Assembly (NCBI GenBank): GCA_021014325.1
Contig: CM037464.1
Span: 2,883,127 to 2,947,126 of the forward strand
Source of the DNA: Plazaster borealis
Lineage: Eukaryota; Echinodermata; Asteroidea; Forcipulatida; Labidiasteridae
Length of the DNA stretch: 64,000 nucleotides
Direction: 5' to 3'
Notes under the pieces: generated by a model
What the model saw: the letters and a program-made list of their open reading frames with translations, nothing else
What the model was told of the DNA's origin: nothing
Database searches by the model: none
Program-made: the position numbers and the translations under genes
Shown: positions 26,201 through 38,200 of the stretch, piece by piece
Layout of the letters: each line of letters begins with the position of its first letter
Position numbering within the stretch: the first letter of the stretch is position 1

Positions 26201-29200
26201 TAAATTTAGGAGTCAGTTATTTAGTCTGAACATTTGAAATGCATGGTCAATTTGGCAATGTATATTGGAGAATACTTTGTAAGGCAATGTTTTTTATCCC
26301 AGGCATTGTGTTCTTATTTTTAACCTGATTTCCGATTTTGTTTTTCCCCCTCATAAAATCAGTGAGATTTTCATAAAAATGTCCCAGAAAAGTCTATCAT
26401 GTGGGATAGCCCTTGTACTCAAAACATTTTTTTACGTGAACAAAAAAATGTTTCTTCAAATACCAGGATTGGTGTAGTGATCAGACCAAATGTCATGAAG
26501 TTGCTCATAGAAATGTTATTCTGCTTAGCAAATTAGCAGTCAACCAGTCACAAATAATGCATGGTACCTGGTGTCTGCTAAGCAAGTTTTTGATAAGCTT
26601 GTGTGTGTGTTTAGCATCTCTTTAAAATTGACCTCACATCCATTTTATTGTTTTGAAATATTATTAAAAGCTCCGACTATTGACAAAGTTCACTTAGATT
26701 TGCACGAGTGTGTCGTCACGATCAAAGCAGGCCTGTAGCTGTAACATGAAGTTATGAACTCTCACCCAGTTACTGCACGTGTGCGCCCTCCCTCCGTATC
26801 AAATTTATGGAGAGAGCGCGAGCAGGAACTGGGTGAGAGTTCATAATTACATGTACAGCCACAGGCCCAATTTAATCATGACTTCACAGCGCCTTTAGGG
26901 TCACCACAGCTGGGATAAATTTACACTAATTTTAACTGGCAATTTAAAAAGGGATGACTTTTGCATTACATAATGCAAATAAAGACAATGAAAAACTCTT
27001 CCTAAATGTAAAGGCAGCATGTATTTATTCACATCTAAAACTGGGTAAAATTTAAAACATTTCCATTCATTGTACTTCTTAAAAACAAGTTTGCATAAAG
27101 ATCGGTTTTTTTTTACAGTTCTGTATTTCCTCTCACAAAATCGGTCTTTACCAAGCCTGGAATTTCATCTTTGAGAGGGGCAAAGCCATTTTCATTTTGC
27201 AAAGGGCACTTCCATTGGAAAATCTTAAAAGTTTATTGGAAACTTTTGAAGGGGCACAAAGGCCGAGACCAGGGGGCAACAGAGGCCGTGGCCTCCGTGA
27301 ATTTCGAGGTCTGCTTTACAATTCTAATCCATGCACTTACATTCTCGAAGCTTGTATTATGTTTATGAAGTCAGAATTGTTCAGATTCTAAAATATACTG
27401 TGAAACTAGCTGAGCAAGCTGGGAAGGTCTGATGAAATTAGTTTGGCAACAGTGCTCAGTGTGCAAGGCTACCAATCCTAGTACATGGGACCTCTGGCTT
27501 AATGTCCCATTCGAAGGACAAAGCAATTATGGTAAAGCCTCTTGCTCAAGGACACAACAAGTGCCACGACCGGGACTCGAACCCACACTCTGCTGATCAG
27601 AAACACCAGAGCTCGAGTCCGGTGCTCTTAACCACTCTGCCACCACACTAATGGTTCCCATAAGGTAGTAACTCGTTATAAACGGATCTTTGTGACATAA
27701 ACCCCTAGGCAGCATAAACAAATATCACCCGTTCCCCATGGGCAGGCACAAGATCCTGTTCAACTACCTCACTAGTCTTGATTTGCGACGTTCGTTTTGT
27801 TAACGTACAGACGCCGATATCGCAACACTATGACTGGAGAAGAGATTTCTGTATCAAACAAACAGTTTGGAACCAGATTCGTAAACCCAGTCCCTCTGAG
27901 CCAGTCGATGTTGCGCCCTCTACCGGCGACTAATACAAAAACTAGCGCCCCAATCAAGACTACTACCTCACTACACATTGAAGAATTGTTAGCTAAAGTT
28001 TTATGAACTTAAACCCATCCTCCTGTATTCATTGACATAAAAACTAATAAACAATCAGTTAAATACTTTTATGTTTGCATATTTAATTAATACAGGTGAT
28101 CAGTTTACAAATGGAATCCACATTAAGTTAGTGTAATATTTCAATAAACATTAAATTTTCACAACATTTACAACATAAGGTATACATATTTTTTACATTG
28201 TTGCTGCAGTTAGTACATGTGGTAAAATAGCCCTGGTAGGACACCAGTCTCCGTTGCACTGCAATGGAGGTCTCCAACCTGGACTAGTGGTATAATTGCA
28301 TAGATATTAGATAGCTACTGCTATTTGTTAATACAGGCCCGTGAGTGGACCCTTAAAAAAAGAGCTTAAACACTACATGATGTAAGAATGATCGTGGAAC
28401 GTCAAGTGAGCGCGCGTCAAGCATTTACGCTGGTCGAGTTGGGGTACCCCATTGATCCAGTAACTAGGCTTATTTCACATTATTGTAGTTGTACATTACT
28501 GTTGCCAAGCATATATAAGGCCAAAAAGTGAAGAAGAAGAAAAAAAACGAGAGAGAAAAAAAGTGGGGGAAAAAAGAAAAAAAACCGAAAAAACCAAGCA
28601 AAAATAAAAAATCTGGAAAAAAAGGAAGAAGCGGATATCCGTTCTAAAGCGGAGATCTCACAGGCCTGTTAATAGTGTGTTAATTTTGCTAGCTATAAGA
28701 AATGGACAGTTTTCATCTAAAAGAAATTTTGTGGTATAAATCAGGGTTTGCCCTTAATGTTTTTCAATGACTAGCCAGCAGGACCAGTTAGCTCAACGTT
28801 TCAACTAGTCCGCCAAGCAATTTCACAAGTCCATATTACATATTAAATAGGGATGCTTTTCAACACTGAACAAGCCAGCCGGACCACTTGGAGAGAATTG
28901 TGACTGGTCCTGCAGTGTTTTAAGTACATGTAGCATTTGGCCAGCGGACCACTATAAATAGGCACGATATTCCTCCTACTTTATTCTGATTTCTGTTTTT
29001 TTGTTTGCCCTTGGATAAATCAGAAGAACTGTGATTAAATAGCTTGAAAAGTCTATTAAAAAGCCTATACCATGTGTACATGTAGGCAAGCCCTTGTACT
29101 CAATAAAATTGTCCTACTGCCAAAGGACCAAATGTGTTAAGGAAGAACGCTGTAAATAGTAAGTGCATTTTGTAATATAACTTCTGGTCAAGTACTAGCC

Positions 29201-32200
29201 TTCTGTCCAAGGCTCTTACGCAAGCACCCTGCTCTTTTCGGCTCGGTTTTTTGGCATGAAGTTGAAAAACCATGCTTCAACCCAACGGTATACTGTATAT
29301 CAAGTAGGCCTACTGCAGCTGCAGTACCGTGCCAGTATTGTTATGCATGCTACCTGGTGAATTCAAAGCGGGGTGCTTGCGTAAGAGCCTGGGACAAGGC
29401 TAGTCATATACTGGTGCAGCTTGGGAGAGAGGGAGTTGTGTTAACCTTGTCCTTGAAGCATTGAACTCAACTGAACTCAATTGAATTACCAGTTAGGATA
29501 ATGTGCTAATCAAGGAAATGAAATTAACTGCCGTAAATTTTATCTGACCTTGTGAAATTACTGTACCAACAACCTGGGCCAAATTACGCAAAGTAGCTAA
29601 GCACAACAAAATTACGCTTATAAGATTATGGTTACCAGCCAAAATACCACGCCACATGTACAGTTTGTGACTGGTATCCTGCTTATTGTTTCCTAAACAG
29701 AAAATGTTGAGCATTATTTTCCGCTTAAGCAGCTCTATGAAATTTGGACCCTGCTAAATTTGTACCGTACCCGGTAACAGAAGTCAAAATTCCCACACAA
29801 ACTCTTGCAAACTTGGACTCGTGTGTTTTAAACTAGCATTTGGCCAGCAGACCACTGTTAAGGGAGAACGCTGGGAAAGATTTTAGTGAAGCCCCATACT
29901 TTGTGGGCCACAGAATTAGTTTTATAGAATATTCAAAAGATGATCGCTCAATTGCACCCTATCAAAAGATTATATTTGGCTCACTTAAAAGATCCATTTA
30001 GGCAGAATTCCAACAACAAAACTACCGAGGTGCATATTTAAGTCGTTGCCTGCAGTTCCCACGCACAGATCACTATGAACTTTCCGTAATGTCAATAACT
30101 TCTTCAATAATAACCTTTTATTTTGTAAAAGCTGTGCCGATGGTAGGAGATTCTGTCCCCCCCTTACTGCAAATTGTGTTGAAATTTCCTCTGATAGTGC
30201 CCTCTTTTGACTCGGTTTCACACCTATGTTCCGACACCCCTAGACTGTTTTTTCCTATTCCTAACCCAAACCCTAACCCTGACCCTGACCCTAACCCTAA
30301 CCCTGGCATGTTAATTACGAAAGGGTTTTTGGAACATAGGGGTGTCGGAATATAGAGAAGTCACCTTTGACTCAACTTCCTTTAGCCCTTGTTAATTTAC
30401 TGTATGGGGGACACACACCCACACACAATGACAAAATCCCATATGACACCGGCAGTATAGGGACTTGGGAAAAAACTTTTTTCCAATCATACAATTATGT
30501 AATAATAAAACCAACAACCCTGCTCTACAATGATTTCAATGCTAATTAGCTTTGGGAAAAAGTCCTAGAGTAATAAAAACAACAACACTGTGCATAGTAC
30601 ACACACATGCCCAGATAGCAAAAAGTACTAAGCATTCCAAAAAGTGTTTATAATTTTGTTAAGCGAGAGAAAAAAGTATTTATTTTAGTCTGTACAATGT
30701 ACTAACATTTTGAAAGTTTTATTTCAGCATGCTCTGTAATAGTGTCACAAGTAATATCATCATGCTAATTTTTTGAGTTTAAGAAATAACAAGCTTTGAA
30801 GTATTCCAGAAACTAAGCACACATTGAACTGATTTTTGACTACCAGCATTGAGGCAACAGAGGCTCTGTTGCCCCTGGTCATTCCCTTGGTCCCCCTTGA
30901 AATGTTCCAAAAGAAATTTAACATTTCCTCATAGAGGAGAAAACGCCTTGGTGCCCTTGCCCTTTCAAAAGCGAAGCACCAGGCTAACCCGCTTGTTGTA
31001 AAATATGATAATAATGTCGATGTTAGTTCATGTACGTTATGTACATCTGCAAATTTATCAACCTGGTAAAAAAAAAAAAAAAAGTTTGAAATACTCAGCA
31101 CAAAGAAAAGGTCTTAACAGATTAAGTTATCCAGCCTGTTTCTGACTGATTTCAGTAAAATTTTGCTAAGCAGATAACTTACATGTAATAAAGAATCATT
31201 CTCAACTAAGCTGGTTTTATGAAATAATCTGAACACTATTAAAAAGGCTTTTACTATTTCAGTAAATTTTACCATGTACTGCGAATTGTCTAAATTTAAA
31301 CAAACAAATTTTACAGGTACAAAAGAATATCCAAGAATTCAACACAAAGAGACATTAAAATTTTGTGAGTGGGTGTGTTCTTTCCTTTGTCCCTGTACTT
31401 AACATCCTCCCAAAGACCTGGTACACAAAATTCCTTGTGGAACTTTCCCCTGTGGAGACCTAATTGCAGATCTGCTATTGTTCCTATTGTCTTTGGTCTC
31501 CATTCAAATTAAAGCACAGAGTCTCCACAGGGATGCACGAAAGGGAATCTGTGTTCTTTGTGTTCTTGGCAACATAATCCAAATCCTGTTTCAGGTTTTA
31601 TGTTTCATCTTTTTTGTGGCGAGAGGAAAAGGAAGTAGTGTAAACTCTAGTACTGAACAGCACTGAATTGAATCAGAGTTCACAGGTTTTTGTTTTGTTT
31701 TTCAAGTACAAAAAAGCTTTTGGAATGATCAAAAGCAAGATACTTAGGTCACATAATTGCAATAACTTATACTGGACAACAGGTGTTGTCAGTGACGCAT
31801 TATGAATACTAGTATTATCCTACTATTATACTACTATTATTGTAAATCTTTTTTTATTTTTCGATTAGCAAGATGACAGAGTCGTTCCACATGGAAGACA
31901 TCTGACCTTAGTTATTAATAGTGACCAGAAAGGAAATGTTTGAAAGGGTCAGTAAAAAAACGGGCCGACTAGGAATATAAAGAAGATCTAACGGAATACT
32001 GCAGAGAGAGTTATTATCATTTTGCTATCATACATTGAAATACATCAAGTAGCATTGTCTGTAAATTTAGTACGCCTTCCCTAAAAAAGATCCAAGCTCC
32101 CGGTTGACAGTTACAGAGCTGCCAACACTTGCATCTTGCAATCAGGGAGATTGTGTACAACAATCAGGAAGATATTTACAATAACATCAATTATAATAGG

Positions 32201-35200
32201 GAAAAAGATTCCATAATCAAGGAGATTTTCAAATTTGTTCATCAGAACATGGAAAGATTTGTTTATTTTAAGGGAACTTTCTGCAGAATCAGGGCGAGTT
32301 GACAGCTCTGCAAGAATTTTAATTTATAAATTGTGAGCGCACGGCGCTAATTTAAAGTGTCATGTATACTACACATATATCCTGTAAAAAGTGTCTGGAT
32401 ACAAAGTCAACAAAACTAATCAATTTATCCACTAGGTACAGTGTATTTCGTTCAAGCAGAGCGCAATTACTCAGTATGCTGCGACAATTTCCTTAAATTG
32501 GATTTGGATTTGGATTAGTACATAGGTTTACTTACAAGATGTTTGTAGCGCTAAGTAATAAAAGGAAGGAGATAGCACTGTACTGTATGTCATGTATACA
32601 AAAAGGATACAATATTGCAGTTTATTTTAGGAAAGTTGACCATTCTAGTACCAGTACATTTGACTATCTGGGTCTCATAACTGTTTTTAGTTTTAAAGGC
32701 ACTTACATCCTGATCAAAGCAGGCCTGTGGCTGTACATAACCATGTACCTATTCAATTATGAACTCCAACCAAGTGACGGTACTGCAAATATACCTGCAC
32801 TGGCCGTCACATTTAATGGAAAGGGAACCGTCATTATTATATTGTAATGGGACGGCCAACTAACCGAGTTAATACAGTTCATAATTCCATGTACAGCCAC
32901 AAGCTTGCTCCGATCATGACGACAGTCCCACTTTAATAATACTAAATATAAATTTTAAACACTAGTGCAGCATACGTATACATGAAAACTTCTTAGTTAC
33001 TCAGATTAAGAAAATCAACGGTGTAATCCCCTTTATGCGTTCTCATGCAAAGCGTGCAGACCTTGAATTCTTAAGATTAATGTACCGTGACCCTAAAAAT
33101 TGCAGGGGTTTTTTGGGGGTGGAATTTGGTTAACATATTGGTAATAAAATTCCAGGCCCGTATCAAAGATGAAATGTTTGTACAACCACTGTAATAATAG
33201 TTTTACACAAAGGATTGGTTATCCTGAAAGCACAACATGATTTGAAGCCTCTTGTTCCCCGAGTCACAAATAACTACCTGACCATCACTGGTGGATGCAA
33301 TGCCAATGGGTTCGTCAAACTGACCCTTCTCTGCCCCATGTGTGCCGATACTGGAAGCAAACGATCCTGATGGATTGTAGATTTCAACACGATGATTCCC
33401 GCTGCTAGACACGAACAGGTATCCACTGGGATCAATCATGATTCCAGATGGACAGTTCAGCTGACCAGGACTGGTACCCCACTCCCCAAACTGATAAAGG
33501 AATGTCCCCTGGGTACTGAACATGTGGACGCAGTGTTTCCCGGAATCAGTAATGAGAAGTTCACCGCCTGGAGAAACGACGAGATGGGAGGGACAAACAA
33601 AACTGCCCTCAGCATTTCCTTCTTTACCAATCTGTCGAAGGTATTGACCTGTTGGGGAGAATACTTTAACACAACGGTTGCTGGTATCGCAAACAAAGAT
33701 ATTGTCAGAAGAATCACAAGTAACTCCCATTGGCCCATTCAGCTGTGACGCTTGTGATCCCCTGGTACCAAACTGGGAGACAAACTGCCCATTAATGTCC
33801 CAAATTTGGATGCGGTGATTCCACCAGTCGGAGACAATCATCTGATTGCGACTATTGAGACAAATGGATTTGGGGAACTGTAGCTGGCCCTGACCATTGC
33901 CTTGGCTTCCATAAGTCTTGAAGAGCTGACCTGCATCTGTCACAACTGAAACACAGTGATTCCTCTCATCCACAACTGCCATGAGATTGTTTGGGAGAAT
34001 AGCTACTCCAGTAGGTTTCTCAAAAAATGACCCACCAAACCAGCCACTACCAATAATTGCTATCTCTTTCGTGGTGTCCTTCCCGAATTTATGTGACCGT
34101 GATCGTGATCCTATAGTGTCAAACTTGGCCCAATCTTTTTTTCCAGCCATCCCTGTATCTGTACTCATGCTTCGGGAGCGCAGGGCTTCGATGTTTTTGA
34201 CTCTCCGAGGAGGTAGTGGCGGAACAAGTCCTTCAGGGGACACCATAGCTGCACTTTGTGTAGAACTTGTTGTATCAAAGTTGATGGATGCTGGTCTGTT
34301 TCCTCTTGAGCTCTGTTCCTTGATGCGGGACAGTGGTGAGTTTGAATCTCCAGAAGCAGGAGACTGTCTTCCTGAGAAATCTATGGATGCATGCCTGGTG
34401 TAATTGCTCAAGGGTTTCGATGGCAGGCTTGGCTTGACTCCGGGAGGTGCCAGTTTGTCAAGAGATGTACGCTTTGTTAAAGAACGTGTAGCATCACCAG
34501 CAGCAGGGCTTCGAGAAAGGGGCAAGTTGCTACTCGGAGTTGGACAGGGTAAAGAGGTTTTTCTGTGTGATGTTGTGGTTAATACTGGAGAATTTTGTGA
34601 CAGATTACCCTGTGTCATCCTTGTACTTGATGTTGCATCTGATGATAAGAAAGGGTTTCTGTTTGGAACTGCTTCTATTTGTCCACCAACAGGTACAGAA
34701 CTGCTCTCGGACCCTTTTGACACAGAAGGGCTCCCACTCAATGCAAATACGATTCCTGTGTCATCCTGATGACCAGATGTTGCACGTGTGGTACCATCAT
34801 TTTGGACCTGGTTGATCGCGTTTGGTACAAGTTGTGAGCGATTTCTATTTGCAAGTAAAGATGGGGAGCCAGACCTTGAAGAAGCACAAGAACTTGATGG
34901 AGTACCCTCCTCCTGCTGTGACAAATTTGGTGCACTTTTCACATTGGGTAAATTTTGGCTCAGATTTGCGACCGAGATGTTTGTTGTTGAGGAATTTCTA
35001 CTTAGAGATGGAGTTCCTGAGGTGGTTGGGGCTCCGGGAGAAGTCACCGCAGGAATGGAATTTGAGGATGGGCTCTGAAGGTGGAGAATATTTGAGTCTG
35101 TCGATTTGGTTTTATCCATTCCAGTTACTTGCAGGACTCCATAAGAGTTGATACTCACAGCCAACTGAGTACGGTTAGGGTCCGTGAAGGTAATCTCACA

Positions 35201-38200
35201 TAAACGCTCATCAATGGTGAGCGCATACTGTTCAATTTGTTGAGTGTACATTTGACACACGGTCAAGAGTTGGTTATACTGATCTTGTGTCGGTTGCTGA
35301 CTGGTGAGAATGGATTCCCGCATTGAGGCAAATTCCCTCTGAAATTTCTGGAGGTACTGGTGGGCACTGGCCTTCTGCGTCTCAACCATGTTCAGCTCTT
35401 CCTGCCTCATGCCAGCCAGCTGCTTAATCACAGCTTCCTTCCGGATCTGCAAGTCACGAGAACGAGACTCGAAAGCAGCATCAACCTGACTTTTTACCGC
35501 AAGAAATTTCTCGTCGATCGTTTTCTGCTTTGTATCAAAGCTGGATAACTCTCCTGCTTTTTGTTGGAGTCTCCGCGCAAGTTCAGCGATTGCCTTACGC
35601 ACACTGTCCGTGTTGGATCTCACTGGGATTGGTTCCGAAGATGACGAAACTGAAGCTGGTGGGGAAGGACCTGACTTCATGTGGACATCAAGCAAGGCGA
35701 GCATAGTGAAATTATTTGGAAGCTGTTGGGCACCACCAGCAGGACTCTTGTGCTGCTGCCTACACTGTGGACAAGCTATTGAACCCTGTTTATCCAGCTG
35801 GGAAAGACACAGACGACAGAATGTGTGTTGGCAGGGCAACAGTTTTGGCCATCTGTTTGGAGAGTCATACAGTTCCAAACACATTGGACATTCTAAGATT
35901 CTCAGTAATTCTTCAGCCATTTTGTTTGTCACAAACTGTTTTCAATTCACCTGTTTTGACATGGAAACAAAAGAAATACATAAATTTACGCAAAACAAAT
36001 TACACTTGGCAATTAACAATAACATTCATGTATTTGTGATTGTGATCCACATGGTAAGTATTTATCTTTAAAACATTTGGTAGTTCGTGTACAGGGTTTG
36101 TCCGTAAAGGGGCTGTGTCGTCATGATCGAGCGTGTCATGGCCGAGCGGATAAGAACACCGAACTCAAGCTCTGGTGTTTCTGATCAGCAGAGTGTGGGT
36201 TCGAATCCTAGTCGTGACACTTGTGTCCTTAAGCAAGACACTTAACCACATGCTTCGTCCTTCGGATGGGACGTTAAGCCGTAGGTCCCGTGTGTTGTGT
36301 AATGCACGTAAAAGAACCCAGTGCACTTATCGAAAAGAGAAGGGGTTCGCCCCGGTGTTCCTGGTTTGATCGGCAGCATATTGCGCCACAGCACCTTGTA
36401 AACCATTACATGGTGCTATGTAAAGGACTTGGTCTCATACTTCAAAAACGTAGCTCCACAATACCTTGCAGGAAAATAATGAACGTTAAAAGCGCCTTGA
36501 GCGTCACTGAGTGACGGATATGTGCGCTATATAAGAAGCCACTATTACTATTATTATTACTATGATCAAAGAAGGCCTGTTGGTGTACATGGAATTATGA
36601 ACTTTCACCCAGTTACTGCACGCGTGTGCCCTTCCCTGTATAATATCTATGGAGAGCATGCGCGTGTGTGCTGTAACTGGGAGAGAGTTCATATTTCCAT
36701 GCAGCAACAGGCCTGCTTTGATCACGACGACACAGCCCCTTTAACTTTTTCAGTGAAACGGCCAGCAGGACCAGTTAGCTTGTCATCTCACTAGTCCTCC
36801 AGTTTTTGAGGAGATGTGGATGCTTTTTATTATCTGAACTAGTCAGCCAGACCACTTGGAGAGAATTTAGACTGGTCCTCTTGTGTTTTAACTGGATCAT
36901 GGCCAGAGAAGAATGCTGATGTACAGTGTTAGTATATTGAGTGTTGATCAAATGTTCTAAACAGTGTAAGAAAAAAATCAAGCCCCCTTTAACAAAAAAA
37001 TGTGTTAAATTATATTCATATATCTGTCAAATAAAGCTTAAAGGAACGTTACAGAACTGGTAATTAAAATTTTCTTTAAGATCACAGATTTACATAAAAC
37101 TTACACGGTCTAATGATGGTGATAGTATAAAACATCCCTAGAAATATGTCTGTCTGAAATGCCATATTTGATGAGAAATAAATAAAACTAATTCCGATTG
37201 GAGTTTTATCGCTCATGAGCGTTTTATTCATGCATTGAATAACACATGCAAGTGTGTAATCGGTTTTTCACTATTTTCTCGTGACCCAGATGGCCGATCG
37301 ATCTCAAACTTCTACAGGTTTGTCATTTATGTATATGGTGGATTATATAGGGTGCTTACACTGTTTTGTTAGCAAAAACCAATTCTGTAGTGTTCCTTTA
37401 AGACCAGTATTTTCACTTTGCTTGACCGAACATTTACATGAAATATTAACCAACCTGTGAAATTTCAAGCTCAATCAGTCATAAGAGTCACAAGAAAAAT
37501 GTTTTTTAAAAGCCCATCAATGTTTAATTTCACTGTTTTCAAACATCAAATTTCAGACTTTTGAAACAAAAATTAACCGTTTTGTTTATTTATTTAGACA
37601 AATCCAGCATTTCAGGCAAAAACATTTTGAAGATGCTAGTTCCGATTTTTTGCAAATTTTATCCCCAAATTTTGATTTAAATTTTAAAAGATCAAGCTTG
37701 CATTTAAATTGTCAGGCAATGCACAACAAATCTGTGAAATGATAAGTGGTAGTTAAATAAATAAAATAAAAAGTAATTATAATTTTTAAAAATCCATTTA
37801 CAAATGTTTAGGTACATAAATTTCTACTATAAAGTACTAGGAATAATGTACCAACCGAAATATAAATGTTCACAACTTTCAGACTGAATGCATCAGCCAA
37901 ACTACAAAATTTGTACATAAAATTTGTACATAAAAAGGTACTGTAGTCCCCCATATTATTTTGCATTTCTACACAGGTCGTGCTGTATATTTTGTTTCCA
38001 CTTTTGTAACTTTCTTTAGATAAAGATTTTTGAAGTTTTTAAAGGGGTAAAGACAAATTAAGCCATAGAAGACTGGATTTGAAGCCGATCTCCCATTTTG
38101 CTCAAGCAGAGCTGCCAACTTTCCCTGATTCTGCAGAAAGTTCCCTAAAAATATACCAATCTTTCTATGTTCAGAATGAACTCACACATTTGAAAATCTC

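Larger units (their letters stand above)
24526..33202. other. Left part of PRIM2 intron 12
   Basis: No exon fits the phase-1 donor at 24525 before 40949. A candidate near 27810 gives a stop after eight codons. Contents are repeats: fold-backs at 26704-26900 and 32695-32935, a SINE fragment at 27480-27649, family G pieces, a family B copy at 29576-29750, and a purine-rich stretch at 28530-28630. The 31376-31500 segment is also found at 50220-50370, and 28745-28930 at 36755-36900. Confidence 0.6.

Noticed and set aside
27810..28006. Open segment after TTAACGTACAG considered as the PRIM2 last exon
   Set aside because: In the phase required by the donor at 24525 it stops after eight codons. The exon at 40949 matches phase and gives an acidic tail like other PRIM2 proteins. 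Other frames do not match the phase.
32539..32847. 102-codon open frame on +
   Set aside because: Largely fold-back MITE sequence (32695-32935); no domain.
33392..35151. Several plus-strand frames of 90-140 codons
   Set aside because: Shadows of the RING-NHL coding sequence on the other strand.
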